In this document: positions 19,456 through 29,958 of the stretch, one piece after another
How positions within the stretch are numbered: position 1 is the stretch's first letter
Layout of the letters: the number at the start of each line of letters is the position of its first letter
DNA from: Strigamia acuminata
Lineage: Eukaryota > Arthropoda > Chilopoda > Geophilomorpha > Linotaeniidae
DNA length: 64,000 nucleotides
NCBI GenBank assembly: GCA_949358305.1
Contig: OX442314.1
Location: 55,003,369-55,067,368, forward strand
Direction: 5' to 3'
The notes under the pieces: generated by a model
The model's database searches: none
What the model saw: only the letters and a program-made list of their open reading frames with translations
Told to the model about the DNA's origin: nothing
Program-made: the position numbers and the translations under genes

Positions 19456-20795
19456 GCGACGAGAATGGACACTGTCAATGTGACTGAGCACTATGTCGGC
19501 CCTTTAAACGTTATTTGCAAGTATTGCCAGGCCTTGCACTTCCAAGGTGAGGTTGTAGGGGCAAACTGCTGCCACCACGGAGTGGTAAACGTAGAGCCAA
19601 CTCAATATGATGAAAGATGAAAGATGAAAGATTTGTTGACGGGCATTGACGAAAAGTCTATTCACTTTCGCCAATGCATTCGAAGATACAACAGCGCCCT
19701 TTCCTTTGCGTCCATGGTTGCGGCCAGAGTTAAGCTATCAGCAGGCTTTTACTGTTACAAGATCCACGGACAGATTTATCACGCCCCGTCGGTACTGAAC
19801 ACTGTAAAGGACTGTACGCCGGCGTTCGCGCAACTGTATATCTACGATGCAGCAGAGGCATTGCGGTATCGCATGAGTCGAAAATCAAACAGCGAATGCC
19901 GTCACAAGATAATGAAACAATTGGACGAAATAATAGAGAGTTTGCGGGATGCATTTTTCCCTTACAGTTAAACACTATACGGTATAAAAATAGTGTAAGG
20001 AAAAATGATAAAATAGAGAGTTTGCGGGCTGCATTTTTCCATTATCACTACACTATTTCACTATGTCACGTGATCACCGAAACTGTAGCAGTCTCTTTTG
20101 AAAAAAATTAGAGACAATTGTTGTATTTTACTGCTTCAAAACAATGAAGCACCTTTATTATTGTGAATTAATACCAAATGAAAGAGAAAACAATGATATA
20201 AACCTTAATACGTGCCCTTTGTGCGATCGACGCGAAGAAATTAAAATGGCGGCGAATGAGGTCGTTGCTAATCCAAATTTAAAGGCTCTGTGACGTAAAT
20301 AGTGGAAAACTACCGGATTGGCTGCGCTATATTTTAATTTAGTGTTCTAAACGATACACTAAACATTTTTCCCTTACGATATGGCACTAAAATAGTGTAA
20401 GGGAAAAATAGTGTAAGGGAAAAATGCATCCCGCAAACTCTCTATTACGCAAGTTCAGTCCTTACGTGGATGCTTATCGCCAAATGAAAACTATCGAGGC
20501 GGAAGAAAGGGCAAAAGCAGAAAGAATGGAAGTGTCGCTTCCAGACAGAAATATAACTAAGATCGTTAAGTTGGCTACGCGTTTATTTGCTCTAGAAACC
20601 TTTTCGCTTCAAGATTTAGCTGTCTTCATTGGAAACTTAGTTTCTGCCGAGCCAGCTTTATTACACGATTTTGGGAATATAAAACCTTTAGAAAGTTTAA
20701 AAACAGGGCAATTATTTTTACATAATCACGATTATGGTACTTTAGTGCAAAATTATTCTGACATTAAAAATGAGGAGAAGACAGGCTTTATCACC
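19453..20795 (+). pseudogene. Helitron helicase-like N-terminal region, split by a MITE
   Basis: From the ATG at 19,453 the frame has CKYCQALHFQGE and NCCHHG, then IHFRQCIRRYNSALSFASM. These are the zinc-binding and F..IR.YN.A..F.S motifs of the Helitron_like_N domain that precedes Rep in animal Helitrons. A (GATGAAA)3 expansion at 19,612-19,632 introduces a stop. A MITE (19,933-20,445) then interrupts the gene exactly between codons for DEI and RKFSPYVDAYRQM, after which the frame runs to about 20,790. Rep and helicase are absent. Confidence 0.65.
19933..20445. mobile_element. 513-bp MITE inside the Helitron relic, TA target duplication
   Basis: Ends are inverted repeats of at least 30 bp (ATAGAGAGTTTGCGGGATGC onward; reverse complement at 20,416-20,445). 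TA flanks both sides (19,931-19,932 and 20,446-20,447). Removing the element plus one TA makes the Helitron frame continuous, which confirms the borders. An internal partial duplication of the left end lies at 20,012-20,040. Confidence 0.85.
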
Positions 20796-21365
20796 TTTAG
20801 TCGATCCTCCCGGGCGGCGACGCCCTACCCTGTGGATACTGTCACTGTTTTAGGCTTGATCCTTGACCCTCACCTCACTTTTGCCCCTCACATCTGCCAC
20901 ATCACCAGGTTTCTCTCTCGCACAGCGTATATCGTGAAACACCTGAGAAGTGTATTATCTCGCACAGAGATGATATCCTATATCCGCTCAAAAGTGCACC
21001 CCACCATATTGTATGCCTCCCAATTTTGGAACTCCTCCCCAGACCGCTTCAAGCACCAACTTACGACTCCGTGTCGCCTTCAAGTTTCATGAAAAGACCC
21101 ACGTAACTCCCCTTTATAACAAACTGAACATCTTGACGCTGAACAACCTACTGCTCCTGAATGACTTATCATCGCTGGCTGATGTCACTCGGAACCCAGA
21201 TCATCCTGCAAGAGCTATAGTTGAATACTACCACACTGACATGGATACCCGCACTGCTCGACGCCACAAATTTGAAGTCACCGCCGAGATCTCCACCTAT
21301 CTTGGGAAGACCTAGCCTTATCGGTGTACGTCACTCTGGAACAATCTTCCCCATCCTCCTATGAG
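20795..21365 (+). pseudogene. Non-LTR retrotransposon C-terminus, 3' end
   Basis: The frame reads VTVLGLILDPHLTFAPHICH, then SRTAYIVKHLRSVLS and VHPTILYASQFWNS. It continues in another frame with RVAFKFHEKTHVTPLYNKLN and ends with LWNNLPHPP. This is the conserved region after the RT palm in Jockey/I/CR1-type ORF2 proteins. It abuts the Helitron relic with no gap, as a 5'-truncated insertion would. Confidence 0.65.
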
Positions 21366-21823
21366 ATAGAGATGATTGGATGGGGCAGGTCTCTGAAGAT
21401 AAAAGAAAATGAGCCACCTAGTTTCATTGATTTTCAAATTGATGATCCTCAGACAGGACCCAGATTTTTCGTTTTCGCCTGTCTGATTCACCTGAGTCAC
21501 TACGGAAGTGAACACAATTCAAATGCCAAGCATTGACTTGCTGATTCACAACAACTTGCGAAGGAAAAGGGAATTCGACCGCTGACATGGGAGCATCCAC
21601 CTGTGGCGTATATTATCGCCGGCGAGCAGCCTGACGAATTGCCTGACCAAATTGTGACGCCAGCTGGAAGGACGTATGACACTGAATCGGGACTAGAATT
21701 ATGTTATTTCCCTTTACAGTTCACTTGTTTTAGCTATGGCAAACTATCTCGTGCGATATATGGTAAATGATGTTAGCTGTAAGTATGCCATCGTCACAAA
21801 GAACTTCTTAAGTTGGAAAGAAA
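21366..21823. other. Undefined segment with a 50-bp block repeated at 23,321
   Basis: GAGCCACCTAGTTTCATTGA and the next 30 bases (21,411-21,458) recur at 23,325-23,369. The rest holds a short protein-like frame at about 21,540-21,690 (KGIRPLTWEHPPVAYIIAG, then ELPDQIVTPAGRTYD), unrecognised and unsupported as a gene. Confidence 0.35.
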
Positions 21824-23260
21824 ATGAAGAAAATTTTTCAATATTTTAGTAAGCAAGCTAGTAAGCACAAAAGTAAAAATGATGCAAACATATCATACAC
21901 ATATTTCATTTGTCAGCATGATGGTTCTGGAAAATTTCATTCTAAAACTTCTGAAAACTGTCGTAAAACTGTTCGCATAAATGTTAAAGGTCGTGTTAAG
22001 TCAGGTTTTAATTGTCCAGCTAGAATTACATTAAAAACAACTAAATCAACAAACAATCTATATGTTACATATTTTTCTTCTAATAGCCACGAATTAAAAT
22101 TTGAGAACACAAAACATCAACCTCTTGGCAGCAACACTAAATCATATAGCTCCAATTAGGCAAATAAAAAATAGTATTCAAAATGAAGCCACTTCAACTC
22201 TGTAAAGAACATTTAGTTACTTTGCGCACTTTAAGAGATAGAACTTAGATTTAAAGGTAGCACTAATTTGCACAAAAATAATGCAGTATCTAGGGTTTCG
22301 GTTTTCCCGCCCTCTTCCAATTCCCGGTTCCAAAATGGCCGGTATTCCCGGGAAATCGGTACTCCCGGGAATTAAAATCAGGCGACAAAAAATTGCTAAA
22401 AAGGGCCGTTTTTCGTAAAAAATGGCCAATTTTAGCCATTTTTCGTCAAAAAATGCCCATTTTAGCCATTTTTCTTCAAAAATGGCCAATTTTAGCCATT
22501 TTTTATGGTAAAAATAGCCATTTTCATCATTGAAACATTACAAATTGTTAAGTTTCAATGACGAAAATCACGTTTTAATCACGTTTTTTGACGGAACCAA
22601 TTATTTTGAAAATTCCCGGTTCCCGGTACCGTGATTTTTCACCGGGTTTCCCGGGAAATCGGTACCCCGGTACCGAAACCCTAGCAGTATCAGTAATGAT
22701 GTTAGGTAGGAAATTGCAAACAGAAACTTTTTATCTTATTCTTATCTGTAAATCACAAGGTGGAAATGTTGAAGTAGGTAGTAATTTAATAAACAATTTA
22801 TTTATTTTAGGCTTTCAAACAAAAGAACAACTCAATATGATAAAGATTAGCTCAAATATAATTTTATGCATTGATTAGACTCATAATACCAATAAATATG
22901 AGTTCTACCTACTCAATCTTATTGTACCTAATGAATTTAATGTAGGATATCCAGTTGCACATTTTATTTGTAATAGACAAGATGAGCATGAATTATACTA
23001 TACGTTTTAACTTTAAAAGAGCATCATGGAAATTTTAGCATAACTGCTATCATGACTGATGATGACCATGCTCCATTTAATGCAATAATAAATGTATTTA
23101 AATCAGAGCCACAGCCAAAGCATTTACTTTGTGTTTAGAATGATCATCGTGTCTGGATTTGAAAATTAAATCATTGTACTTCTGTTAAAACAGGAGAGAA
23201 GAAATTTATAAATTATTACGAGCAATTATGTATGCTAACTCTCAATCCCATTACGAAACA
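21824..23260 (+). pseudogene. MULE-type transposase relic interrupted by a hAT MITE
   Basis: The N-terminal ORF (21,824-22,159) has a Cys/His DNA-binding pattern (YTYFICQHDGSG, SGFNCPARITLK), as in MULE and CARF-type proteins. Downstream, with stops, come ILCID-THNTNKYEFYLLNL, PVAHFICNRQDEHE, TAIMTDDDHAPFNAII and PKHLLCV. These match the catalytic core of MULE transposases (CID-x-T-x-x, MTD). A 393-bp MITE sits between the halves. Confidence 0.65.
22291..22683. mobile_element. 393-bp hAT-type MITE with 8-bp target duplication
   Basis: Ends TAGGGTTTCGGT and ACCGAAACCCTA are inverted. GCAGTATC is duplicated exactly on both sides (22,283-22,290 and 22,684-22,691). An 8-bp duplication is the hAT hallmark. 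The interior is made of CCCGGGAAATCGGTA words near both ends and a series of TGGCCAATTTTAGCCATTTT words in the middle. Confidence 0.9.
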
Positions 23261-23454
23261 GATTTCAACACCCAAGCTTTTATTGAATATTATAAAAGTT
23301 ATTATTAGGCCAAATCTACGGGAGCCACCTAGTTTCATTGATTTCTAAATTGATGATCCTCAGACATTAGAAAGCTGCCACGCTGAGGAACGTGATCTAT
23401 AAAACCTCTGTGGTGGTCCCCATGCAGCATCCAAAATGAAATTCACTAATAATA

Positions 23455-23660
23455 AAAACAGAAAGCAGAAGGCAGTAACGCGTGGGTTGCAATGTGTCTT
23501 TTTAGATTCCCACTTTGAACACAAGAATAAGCACACAAATGGCACTTGTATGGTTTTTCCCCAGTATGTATTGACAAATGAGTTTTTAAAGTCCCACTTT
23601 GTACACAAGAATGAGAAAGAGCCTGACAAAAGGACTGTCTGCCACAAAACGCGAGCGTGT
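23455..23660 (-). pseudogene. C2H2 zinc-finger fragment
   Basis: Reading minus, SHSCVQSGTLKTHLSIHTGE is followed by KCHLCAYSCVQSGNLKRH and IATH. It is nearly identical to fingers of the 60.4-61.3 kb zinc-finger gene. About 1.7 fingers remain. Confidence 0.7.
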
Positions 23661-23965
23661 TTATACAACCATCAATTTAAAAAAAAGTAGGTTAGTTAAT
23701 GCAACAATCGTTATTTATCAAGAGCAAATCTTCAAACGAAGATAAAGGAAAATAAAAGGGAAATGATTTCTGCTTCCAAAACCATAAAGAGACTACAGCA
23801 AAGAATTAAAAACTCGATGAACGGGAAGGCGGCGACATCAAGAAATTTATTCAAGACTACGGACTTTAAATCGTTCAACGCGATCCTCCAAGAAGAAAAT
23901 CTAATTCACAACTTCGCAGTCCATGCTAATCTGGGGGAAGAGCGTACGAAAATACTGGAGGAGAT

Positions 23966-24469
23966 ATGTTGAAAAAACATTCAAAGAATCTAAACAAAAC
24001 TCCAGGAAAAGCGAGTTATGTCACTCATGAAATCGAGCTAATTGCCGGCAAACCAGTCAGGGTCCCATTTAAAACAATGAACCCACAAAAAAGACAAATC
24101 GTAAAAGAAATGTGTCAGGAATTGCTCGAGAAAGGGATCGTATCGAAACCTATCGGATGGATTGTCCTTGTCATGCGTCCCGGACCTGAACCACGTCTTT
24201 GCATAGACTATCGCCCATTAAATGCAATTACAGTCATAGATCCCATCCAGATGCCTTCGATCAAAGCGATCCTCCGAGAACTCGCCCCTTTCAATTGGGT
24301 CACGACCATGCATTTATCCAAGGAATATTGGCAGGTTGAACTAAGGAAAGCGGACAAGGAAAAAACGATTTTCTACGCACCACAAGGTCGCCTCATGTTC
24401 AATGTGATGCCCTTCGGATTGGTGAATGCACCCGCCACATTTCAGAGACTCATCGAAAATCAGAGATAA
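23966..24469 (+). pseudogene. Ty3/gypsy reverse transcriptase fragment
   Basis: The frame includes EMCQELLEKGIVSKPIG, RLCIDYRPLNAITV, PFNWVTTMHLSKEYWQVEL and NVMPFGLVNAPATFQRLI. These are RT motifs 1-4 of gypsy elements. The first catalytic region reads MHLSKEYWQ where DL(S/K)xGYWQ is expected, so the catalytic Asp is replaced by His. It stops before the YxDD box. Confidence 0.8.
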
Positions 24470-24800
24470 ATGACAATCCCCAGCCTGTAAAGTGAGACAC
24501 CGTATCAGGCTGCTAATTTTGAGTTCTTGTGCGGGAGAAATTCAAATTTCTAACAGGTCATCTGTCTCTTAGGAGCAAACTAATGAAGATGTCAGTAATG
24601 AAATTCAGAATGACGATGAGATGAATCCGACCAAATCAAATTAAACTCGGAATCTGTATTAGAGTCAGTCTCCAACTTTATTTCTCCCGGCTTAATTCGA
24701 ACATGCTATAGACACACTAAATCCCCTGCCGAGGCGAAAAGTGATTTGCTGCTCTCACTAAAAAAAACGTCTTAATTGAAGCACCTAAAAAATTTGACCA

Positions 24801-25140
24801 TTGACTAAAACTGCGAACCAAATGTGGGTAAAACGGAGAAAATTCATGACAGCGATCGTATCAGCAATCACTGAATTAATGACTAAACAATTAAATAACG
24901 AGGATGAAATTGAAAACACCTCGAATTTTATTCCGACACTGTCTGAGATGGTTGAAAAGCTCGCAGACAAAGTTGCAATCGCTTCATTTTTAATAAGTTA
25001 GCCTGAAGGATTCTCATCGATACGCAGCGCCATCGGAGGTCTCTCCAAAATGCCAAGTTTGGACAAAGTGAAAAAGAAAGTTCGCGAAGATCACGCAGGC
25101 AGAAAGGCATCGAGCAATGATTCAAGTATCATGTTCGTAA
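24801..25140 (+). pseudogene. Copia-type gag fragment
   Basis: The frame reads RRKFMTAIVSAITELMTKQL, a stop, then PEGFSSIRSAIGGLSKMPSL and KKKVREDH. This is reminiscent of the LPxxF...AI...LTL..L...L..E region of copia gag. It leads directly toward copy 2 of the unclassified repeat. Confidence 0.4.
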
Positions 25141-25276
25141 AAAAAAAAATAAACGAAATTCAAATTCAAACTTCCCAAGCCCAAGAGCGAGAACAAACTT
25201 TATAAACCAAAAGGAAACGCAGAACGGGGTGAAACAAAATTCGAAAACGTGACCACTGCAGCCGCCCAGGCAATAT

Positions 25277-26640
25277 CGGATAAAAAATTACTAGAAAAAG
25301 GAGACTTTTAACCAAATTTCATGGCAATTAAGCTTATGTGTACCACTGAACAAGTTTATCATCGACAACTCATATGGAAGATTAATTACCGGTAAACAGT
25401 CGGAAGAAAAAAATCTAATTTTCAAACTGTGAATATTTAGATAGACCCATATCTCATATTTATCGCCTTAAACAATATTTAAGTTGACGAGGACAGGAAT
25501 GTGAATGGATAAAAAAAGTAAAAAATATTCATTCTTTCACCACAACTTAATTAATTGATGTTTAATTAGTTTGAGCAATGAATTGCTAAGTGTTTAGAAT
25601 GGACACCATGTTAAAATTGCTTCATGCTGCATTCATAGAATGGAATACAGTCTTACAACAGCAATGTCATGGCTTTGGTAAACGCTACATCCACAAACGG
25701 GAATGCAGGCTAACAATACCAAAATATAAAATTCAAACTCAAAACACTAGACCAGAGCTCTCATTCAGCACCACTGGAATAACTGACCAGTGGCCCAGGG
25801 GCAACCACGAGGAGGTAGAGAGTTGGATTTCCTGCCCCCAATTCACAAAAGAAAATATCTTCGTAAAATCTTCAATGAAACCAATCAAATTACGTCCACG
25901 CGGCTGACTAGAAATCACACAATGGCGGAGGCCGTGGCCTGGTAAATTGAACACAGAAAAATCAAAATTGTGTCCACATAACTCCTTGATTGATCACCTA
26001 GCAATGTGAAAAGCTTGAAATTAAATAAATTTGATAAAATACCTGAGTAAAAACATCTTCCTTGAATTTCAGCCAGGCGAATCAAACCGGGCGGTATCAA
26101 CTCCGCATCAATTCAGAAAAGGTTGCGAAATCAATCTCGAAAATATTTCAAATACCACCACAAACTAGAACTTGGAAACAAGACCATCTGGAATAAAAAT
26201 ACTCGTAATGTAACGGAAGAAAAATAAAACAAATTGATGAGAAAACCAATCGAGAATGCGACGAAAGAAAACCACACCGCTCGGCTCCATTGCGATAATT
26301 GTGCGACGGGGTTCACATTTCGAAGAACACGGCTACATTCTAAATACAGAAACAATCCAATGACTAATCGCCTAATCGTCTGGATTTATTCTTTTCGACC
26401 GATTGTGTGGAATTGATTACTGCAAAAATTAAATTATTTACCAATTCACAAAATAAAGTACCGGTATCTTCAACGAAACGAATCAAATTATCAAATTACC
26501 CCCACGCGGCTGACTAGAAATTCCACAATGGCGGAGGCAACGGCCTGGTAAATTAAAGAAAGAAAATACTCAAATTGTGTCCATACAACTCCTAATGACG
26601 ACGATATATCAGAAAACGAAGGCTTCGAAGAACGCGTGGC
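25277..26640 (+). repeat. Unclassified dispersed repeat, copy 2 of 3
   Basis: The best-preserved relative of the copies at 4,560 and 57,207. The internal ORF (25,599-25,907, MDTMLKLLHAAFIEWNTVLQ) is open for 102 codons here. From about 26,440 an internal block restarts (ATTCACAAAATAAAGTA, then the ATGGCGGAGGC motif), so this copy carries an internal tandem duplication and lacks the 3' tail seen in the other copies. Confidence 0.7.
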
Positions 26641-27180
26641 AACCGAAGGAAGAAACAACATCCTCAACGATAGTGCTACGATTACAACGAGATGAATGAC
26701 TGATCAACACTGCGTGGTGGCAAATAATTGAAACTACGTCATTTCTTATGCGTATAAACACACTTGAAGTATAGTTTATGACGCAACATCAATGAAATCG
26801 CAATCATTGGTTACTTTACAAAGTTTCACAAAAACCCGAAACGTGAACAACGGAATATTATAAGTGAAAAATAAAATTGAAAAATAAAATTAGCAAAACA
26901 TGAATACCCATATATAGAAACATACTGCTTTCTCGTGATAAGATGCTTGCAACTAAATTCCTACAATGTAATTTAACAGTTTTACAGATGGTGGGACATT
27001 TATACACATACAGACAGCATAAAACTAAATTGGTAATCCAGAACAAACTATTTACAACAAATTTATTTCAAATATATTTATTAAATAACATCGAAAGAAA
27101 GTTGAAATATTGAATTGATACCTCCTATTATTAGGAAGAATGAGAATGGTTTGTTTTTTATGAAATTAAATTGAGCTTAT
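26641..27180. other. No gene seen
   Basis: AT-rich sequence between the repeat and the second PABPN1 copy. No coherent frame, inverted repeat or known family was found. Confidence 0.4.
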
Positions 27181-27189
27181 TGCTAGCTA

Positions 27190-27789
27190 TCAATACGGCG
27201 ACGACCAATATCGTGTCCTAGGTCTTCGAGTGACCCCATAACCACCTCTAGCATTCGGCCGAAATCGAGAGCCCCTGCTTCTAAACGGGGCCCGATATTG
27301 TCTTCTCGGTGGCCGGTTTGTCGCCGTGTAAATCCCCGGTCGGTTGGTGCGTTTCGCGCACACCTTGATCGCTCTGCCCCTGAACAGAGATTCGTCCATG
27401 GCCAAAGCGACCGCCACCGAATCCGAATCGGCGAATTCCATGTACGCGAATCCCTTGGGATGACCCGTGAACTTGTCGGTCATTATGGTAACTCTATCGA
27501 CCGCTCCGCATCCGACGAAATGTTGCTGCAATTCGTCCGCCGTCGCCCCGTAGTCGACGTTTCCGACGTAGATGGATCGCGAATCCGAATCCGCCGCGTC
27601 TCTTACCGGTGATTGCGAACCGGAAGATCCGCCACAGTTTAACAGCAGTTCCATGTCCACTTGCAATTGCTTTAATTTAGCCATTTCCTCTGCACTTTCT
27701 CGCGCGCGAGCTCTGATTTCTTCCAGCGGCGAATCGGCGTCGTAGTTCAATAAATCATGCATTTCTACGTCTTCGTTAATTTCCGCCAT
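27190..27789 (-). CDS. Second PABPN1/Pabp2-like gene copy
   Basis: 199 residues, uninterrupted. The RRM (RNP2 IYVGNV, RNP1 KGFAYMEF) and the arginine-rich tail ending RYWSSPY match the copy at 8,323. Differences concentrate in the N-terminal acidic and coiled-coil part, which is nine residues shorter. Similarity extends through the promoter to about 27,932 and ends just beyond the stop, so this was a DNA-level duplication of about 750 bp rather than a new retroposition. The open frame and conserved RRM suggest it may be functional. Confidence 0.75.
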   Translation of the reverse strand: MAEINEDVEMHDLLNYDADSPLEEIRARARESAEEMAKLKQLQVDMELLLNCGGSSGSQSPVRDAADSDSRSIYVGNVDYGATADELQQHFVGCGAVDRVTIMTDKFTGHPKGFAYMEFADSDSVAVALAMDESLFRGRAIKVCAKRTNRPGIYTATNRPPRRQYRAPFRSRGSRFRPNARGGYGVTRRPRTRYWSSPY

Positions 27790-27839
27790 TTGAAAGTAAA
27801 TGTGGTGCGTGTTGGTTCGGGTTTAGAACGACTCTAAGA

Positions 27840-27868
27840 GACTGAAGAACAAAAAATGTCTTTTTATA
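27840..27868 (-). promoter_or_regulatory. Duplicated TATA box and initiator
   Basis: TATAAAAAG (27,868-27,860) and TCAGTC (27,845-27,840) have the same spacing as in the first copy, in otherwise slightly diverged flanks. Confidence 0.55.
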
Positions 27869-27932
27869 GCACAATGCAATACGTCGTTTATGCGTCTAGT
27901 CATCCAATTGTGACAGTTATCAAACGTTATAG

Positions 27933-28499
27933 TTTTAGACGAAGAGATTTCTGCCGCTCTCGACCTCGCCATTTATTCCTGTAAAAAGAAAAACCCAAGT
28001 GATCAAATCACCAAACCAAATTAAACCAAAAAAAAGAGTAAATTTATTTATATATAAATTCATTTTATCATTAGAGACTTTTATTTACGCACATATAATA
28101 TTTTTTCGAAATAAAGCGCCACTACCGATAGTGGAAGGAAGACCCGTGTGGGCCGCACTATAAAATTTGATATTTTTTGTTATTTTGACTCTTTGTGTAC
28201 GATTTTATGGCACAATATGTGTGTGTGGTGGGTTGTTTGAAGCACATTACTCCTTGCTCTTCGCATTTGTAGTTGCATTTGTTGTTGTTGGTCTCCCATA
28301 GAATTATTGTCCAGAAAATTGTAACTTTGCACAACATCGAGTTGTTGGTTGCATTTTTCCTAGCCAATAACAGCATTTCTCTGCTCAAAAACTACGTTTA
28401 TCAAACCAAACATGTGAAAATGGCATTTTCAGTCTTTTTTCATCAATTTTCGACAATTTTAAGCCAAAAACAAGGCCAAAAAACTGCTTAATCCCTTCT
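27933..28499. other. No gene seen
   Basis: Intergenic AT-rich DNA. A TATATATAAATTC stretch and TTGTTGTTG-type microsatellite words are present, with no supported feature. Confidence 0.35.
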
Positions 28500-29299
28500 C
28501 CCACCATCTATTAGTGGTTTTCCTTAACGTTTAATGTTTTTTTATGAATTTGCCCCATCCAGACAGATAAACAATGAAAAGCAAATGCTTGTATATTGTT
28601 CGTACGTTGCAGTCAAGCCTCCCAGCAAAAAGGCAATTTTCACGGGCAAAAAGGCAATTTTTACACGCAAAAAAATCAATCGACTACGGACACCTGACGC
28701 CTGACACTTGACACCTGACTAACTGTCAGGTGTCAGCCGGAATAGTCAGGGGCCTGACACCTGACACCCAACGCCTGACACCTGACATTTAGTTTTAATG
28801 AAAAGGGAGAATTAGACATCTGATACCTGACGTGTAGTCCATCCCAAATTTCAAACTTCCATATACAAAAGAAATAGAAACATTATCGCATGCAAACCCC
28901 CGAGTAAACTAGAACACCAGAAAGATTTCAATCTTTTTAAAACGGAAAATTCATACTTCTTGTGTTTGCAAAATGAGGATTGTAATGAGAAGGAATGCAG
29001 TTGCAGCTGCGGTAAAGTATAAAATTCGTAAAATTGTACAAGAACAAATGCCACGACTTTGGTTGTTTGAGAAGTCATTTCCCGAATTAAAAACGTTAAT
29101 GGATCCCATGAAAAGCGCTAAAATCAAATTTGTTTTGAGTTTACTTCTAACAAGCTGCCTCGCACTCTGTTGCTATCAAACTGGGCAGAAAATCAAATAT
29201 TTCTTTTCGAACCCCATCGCTACTGACGCGTATAAGAGAGACGCAACCGAGATGTCATTCCCAGCTCTGAAAGTTGCGGCGATCCGGGTTTTCACTTAA
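28500..29299 (+). pseudogene. Partial duplication of the DEG/ENaC first exon and its upstream region
   Basis: Similar to 37,285-38,137, with interruptions. From the ATG at 28,973 the 5' part of exon 1 is copied, including the first transmembrane segment (IKFVLSLLLTSCLALCCYQT) and SFPALKV. The match breaks off abruptly there and the frame ends nine codons later (AAIRVFT). No downstream exons follow. The CACCTGAC repeat at 28,680 lies inside the duplicated block but is not in the other copy. It is a dead end unless it makes a single-pass fragment. Confidence 0.75.
28680..28845. repeat. CACCTGACx repeat with an 11-bp perfect hairpin
   Basis: Nine or so CACCTGAC/GCCTGAC words lie within 110 bases. 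TGACACCTGAC (28,709-28,719) pairs with GTCAGGTGTCA (28,725-28,735) across a 5-nt loop. The 3' part (CATTTAG...CCATCCC) resembles 15,185-15,205. Confidence 0.65.
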
Positions 29300-29560
29300 T
29301 AAATTGAGTAAACTTATCAAGTAATCGTCGTCGAGATGCCGTACAGGACTTCTACTCTGTGGCCAAATGGTTGTCTAGGGGAATGATTTTACACACAAAG
29401 TAAAAGAAAAATTAGATTGTTTTAATCGTTCTAAAAATACACGATGAATATGCGGAAATAATGTGTAATGACTGGGTCGATCTGGCTTCTCTTCTTTGTA
29501 CACACTCACAGTTAACGGTCGGCTCCAAGATGGCGTCGATGGCGTCGCGTGAGCGCGGGA

Positions 29561-29863
29561 TTTTGGCAGAGTAAACTCGATGCCAAAACCTACCTCGAAA
29601 TACACCTAAATTCCCGTGGAGCACGCTCGACACGACAGTACGTTTCGCACCAGCAGTTCGATTATTACGGAGCAAGCTCGACGTAACAATCCGTCTTCAC
29701 ACAGATCGCTTTGTGGAGTTAGACTCGACACAAAGCCTTCAAATTGACAAAGCAAGCTCAATGTCAATTCCACACAGAAATGACTTAAATTACACGTAGT
29801 AATTCAAGCAGAAAGGCGCTATTCCGTACAGTTGGCACGGACCAGCAATGAATCTCAATTCAT
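29561..29863 (+). repeat. Array of hairpins, five with a shared loop and variable stems
   Basis: Five successive inverted repeats have different outer stems around a related 12-13-nt core. They are TTTTGGCA/TGCCAAAA (29,561), CGTG/CACG (29,615), TTACG/CGTAA extended to 10 bp with one mismatch (29,660), GCTTTGTG/CACAAAGC (29,708) and AATTGACA/TGTCAATT (29,742). The cores are GAGTAAACTCGA, GAGCACGCTCGA, GAGCAAGCTCGA, GAGTTAGACTCGA and AAGCAAGCTCAA. Each core has its own inner GAGY-RCTC pairing. Three simpler perfect hairpins follow: AATTAC/GTAATT (29,788), TCCGT/ACGGA (29,823) and ATGAAT/ATTCAT (29,848). No coding frame explains this. Confidence 0.8.
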
Positions 29864-29958
29864 CCAGTAAATCACAGATCACACTTTGCAGTTTTTTAGG
29901 CAGAAGTTTGACACGGTTGTGAACAGTTTGGAAGTGGAATCAAGAGTGCGGGAAGAGT

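Noticed and set aside
23360-23690. Plus-strand lysine-rich and minus-strand cysteine-rich ORFs at the zinc-finger fragment
   Set aside because: Both are out-of-frame readings of the C2H2 repeats found in the correct minus frame.
29540-29860. Hammerhead-type ribozyme within the hairpin array
   Set aside because: I looked for the CTGATGA and GAAA core strands in the right arrangement and did not find them.
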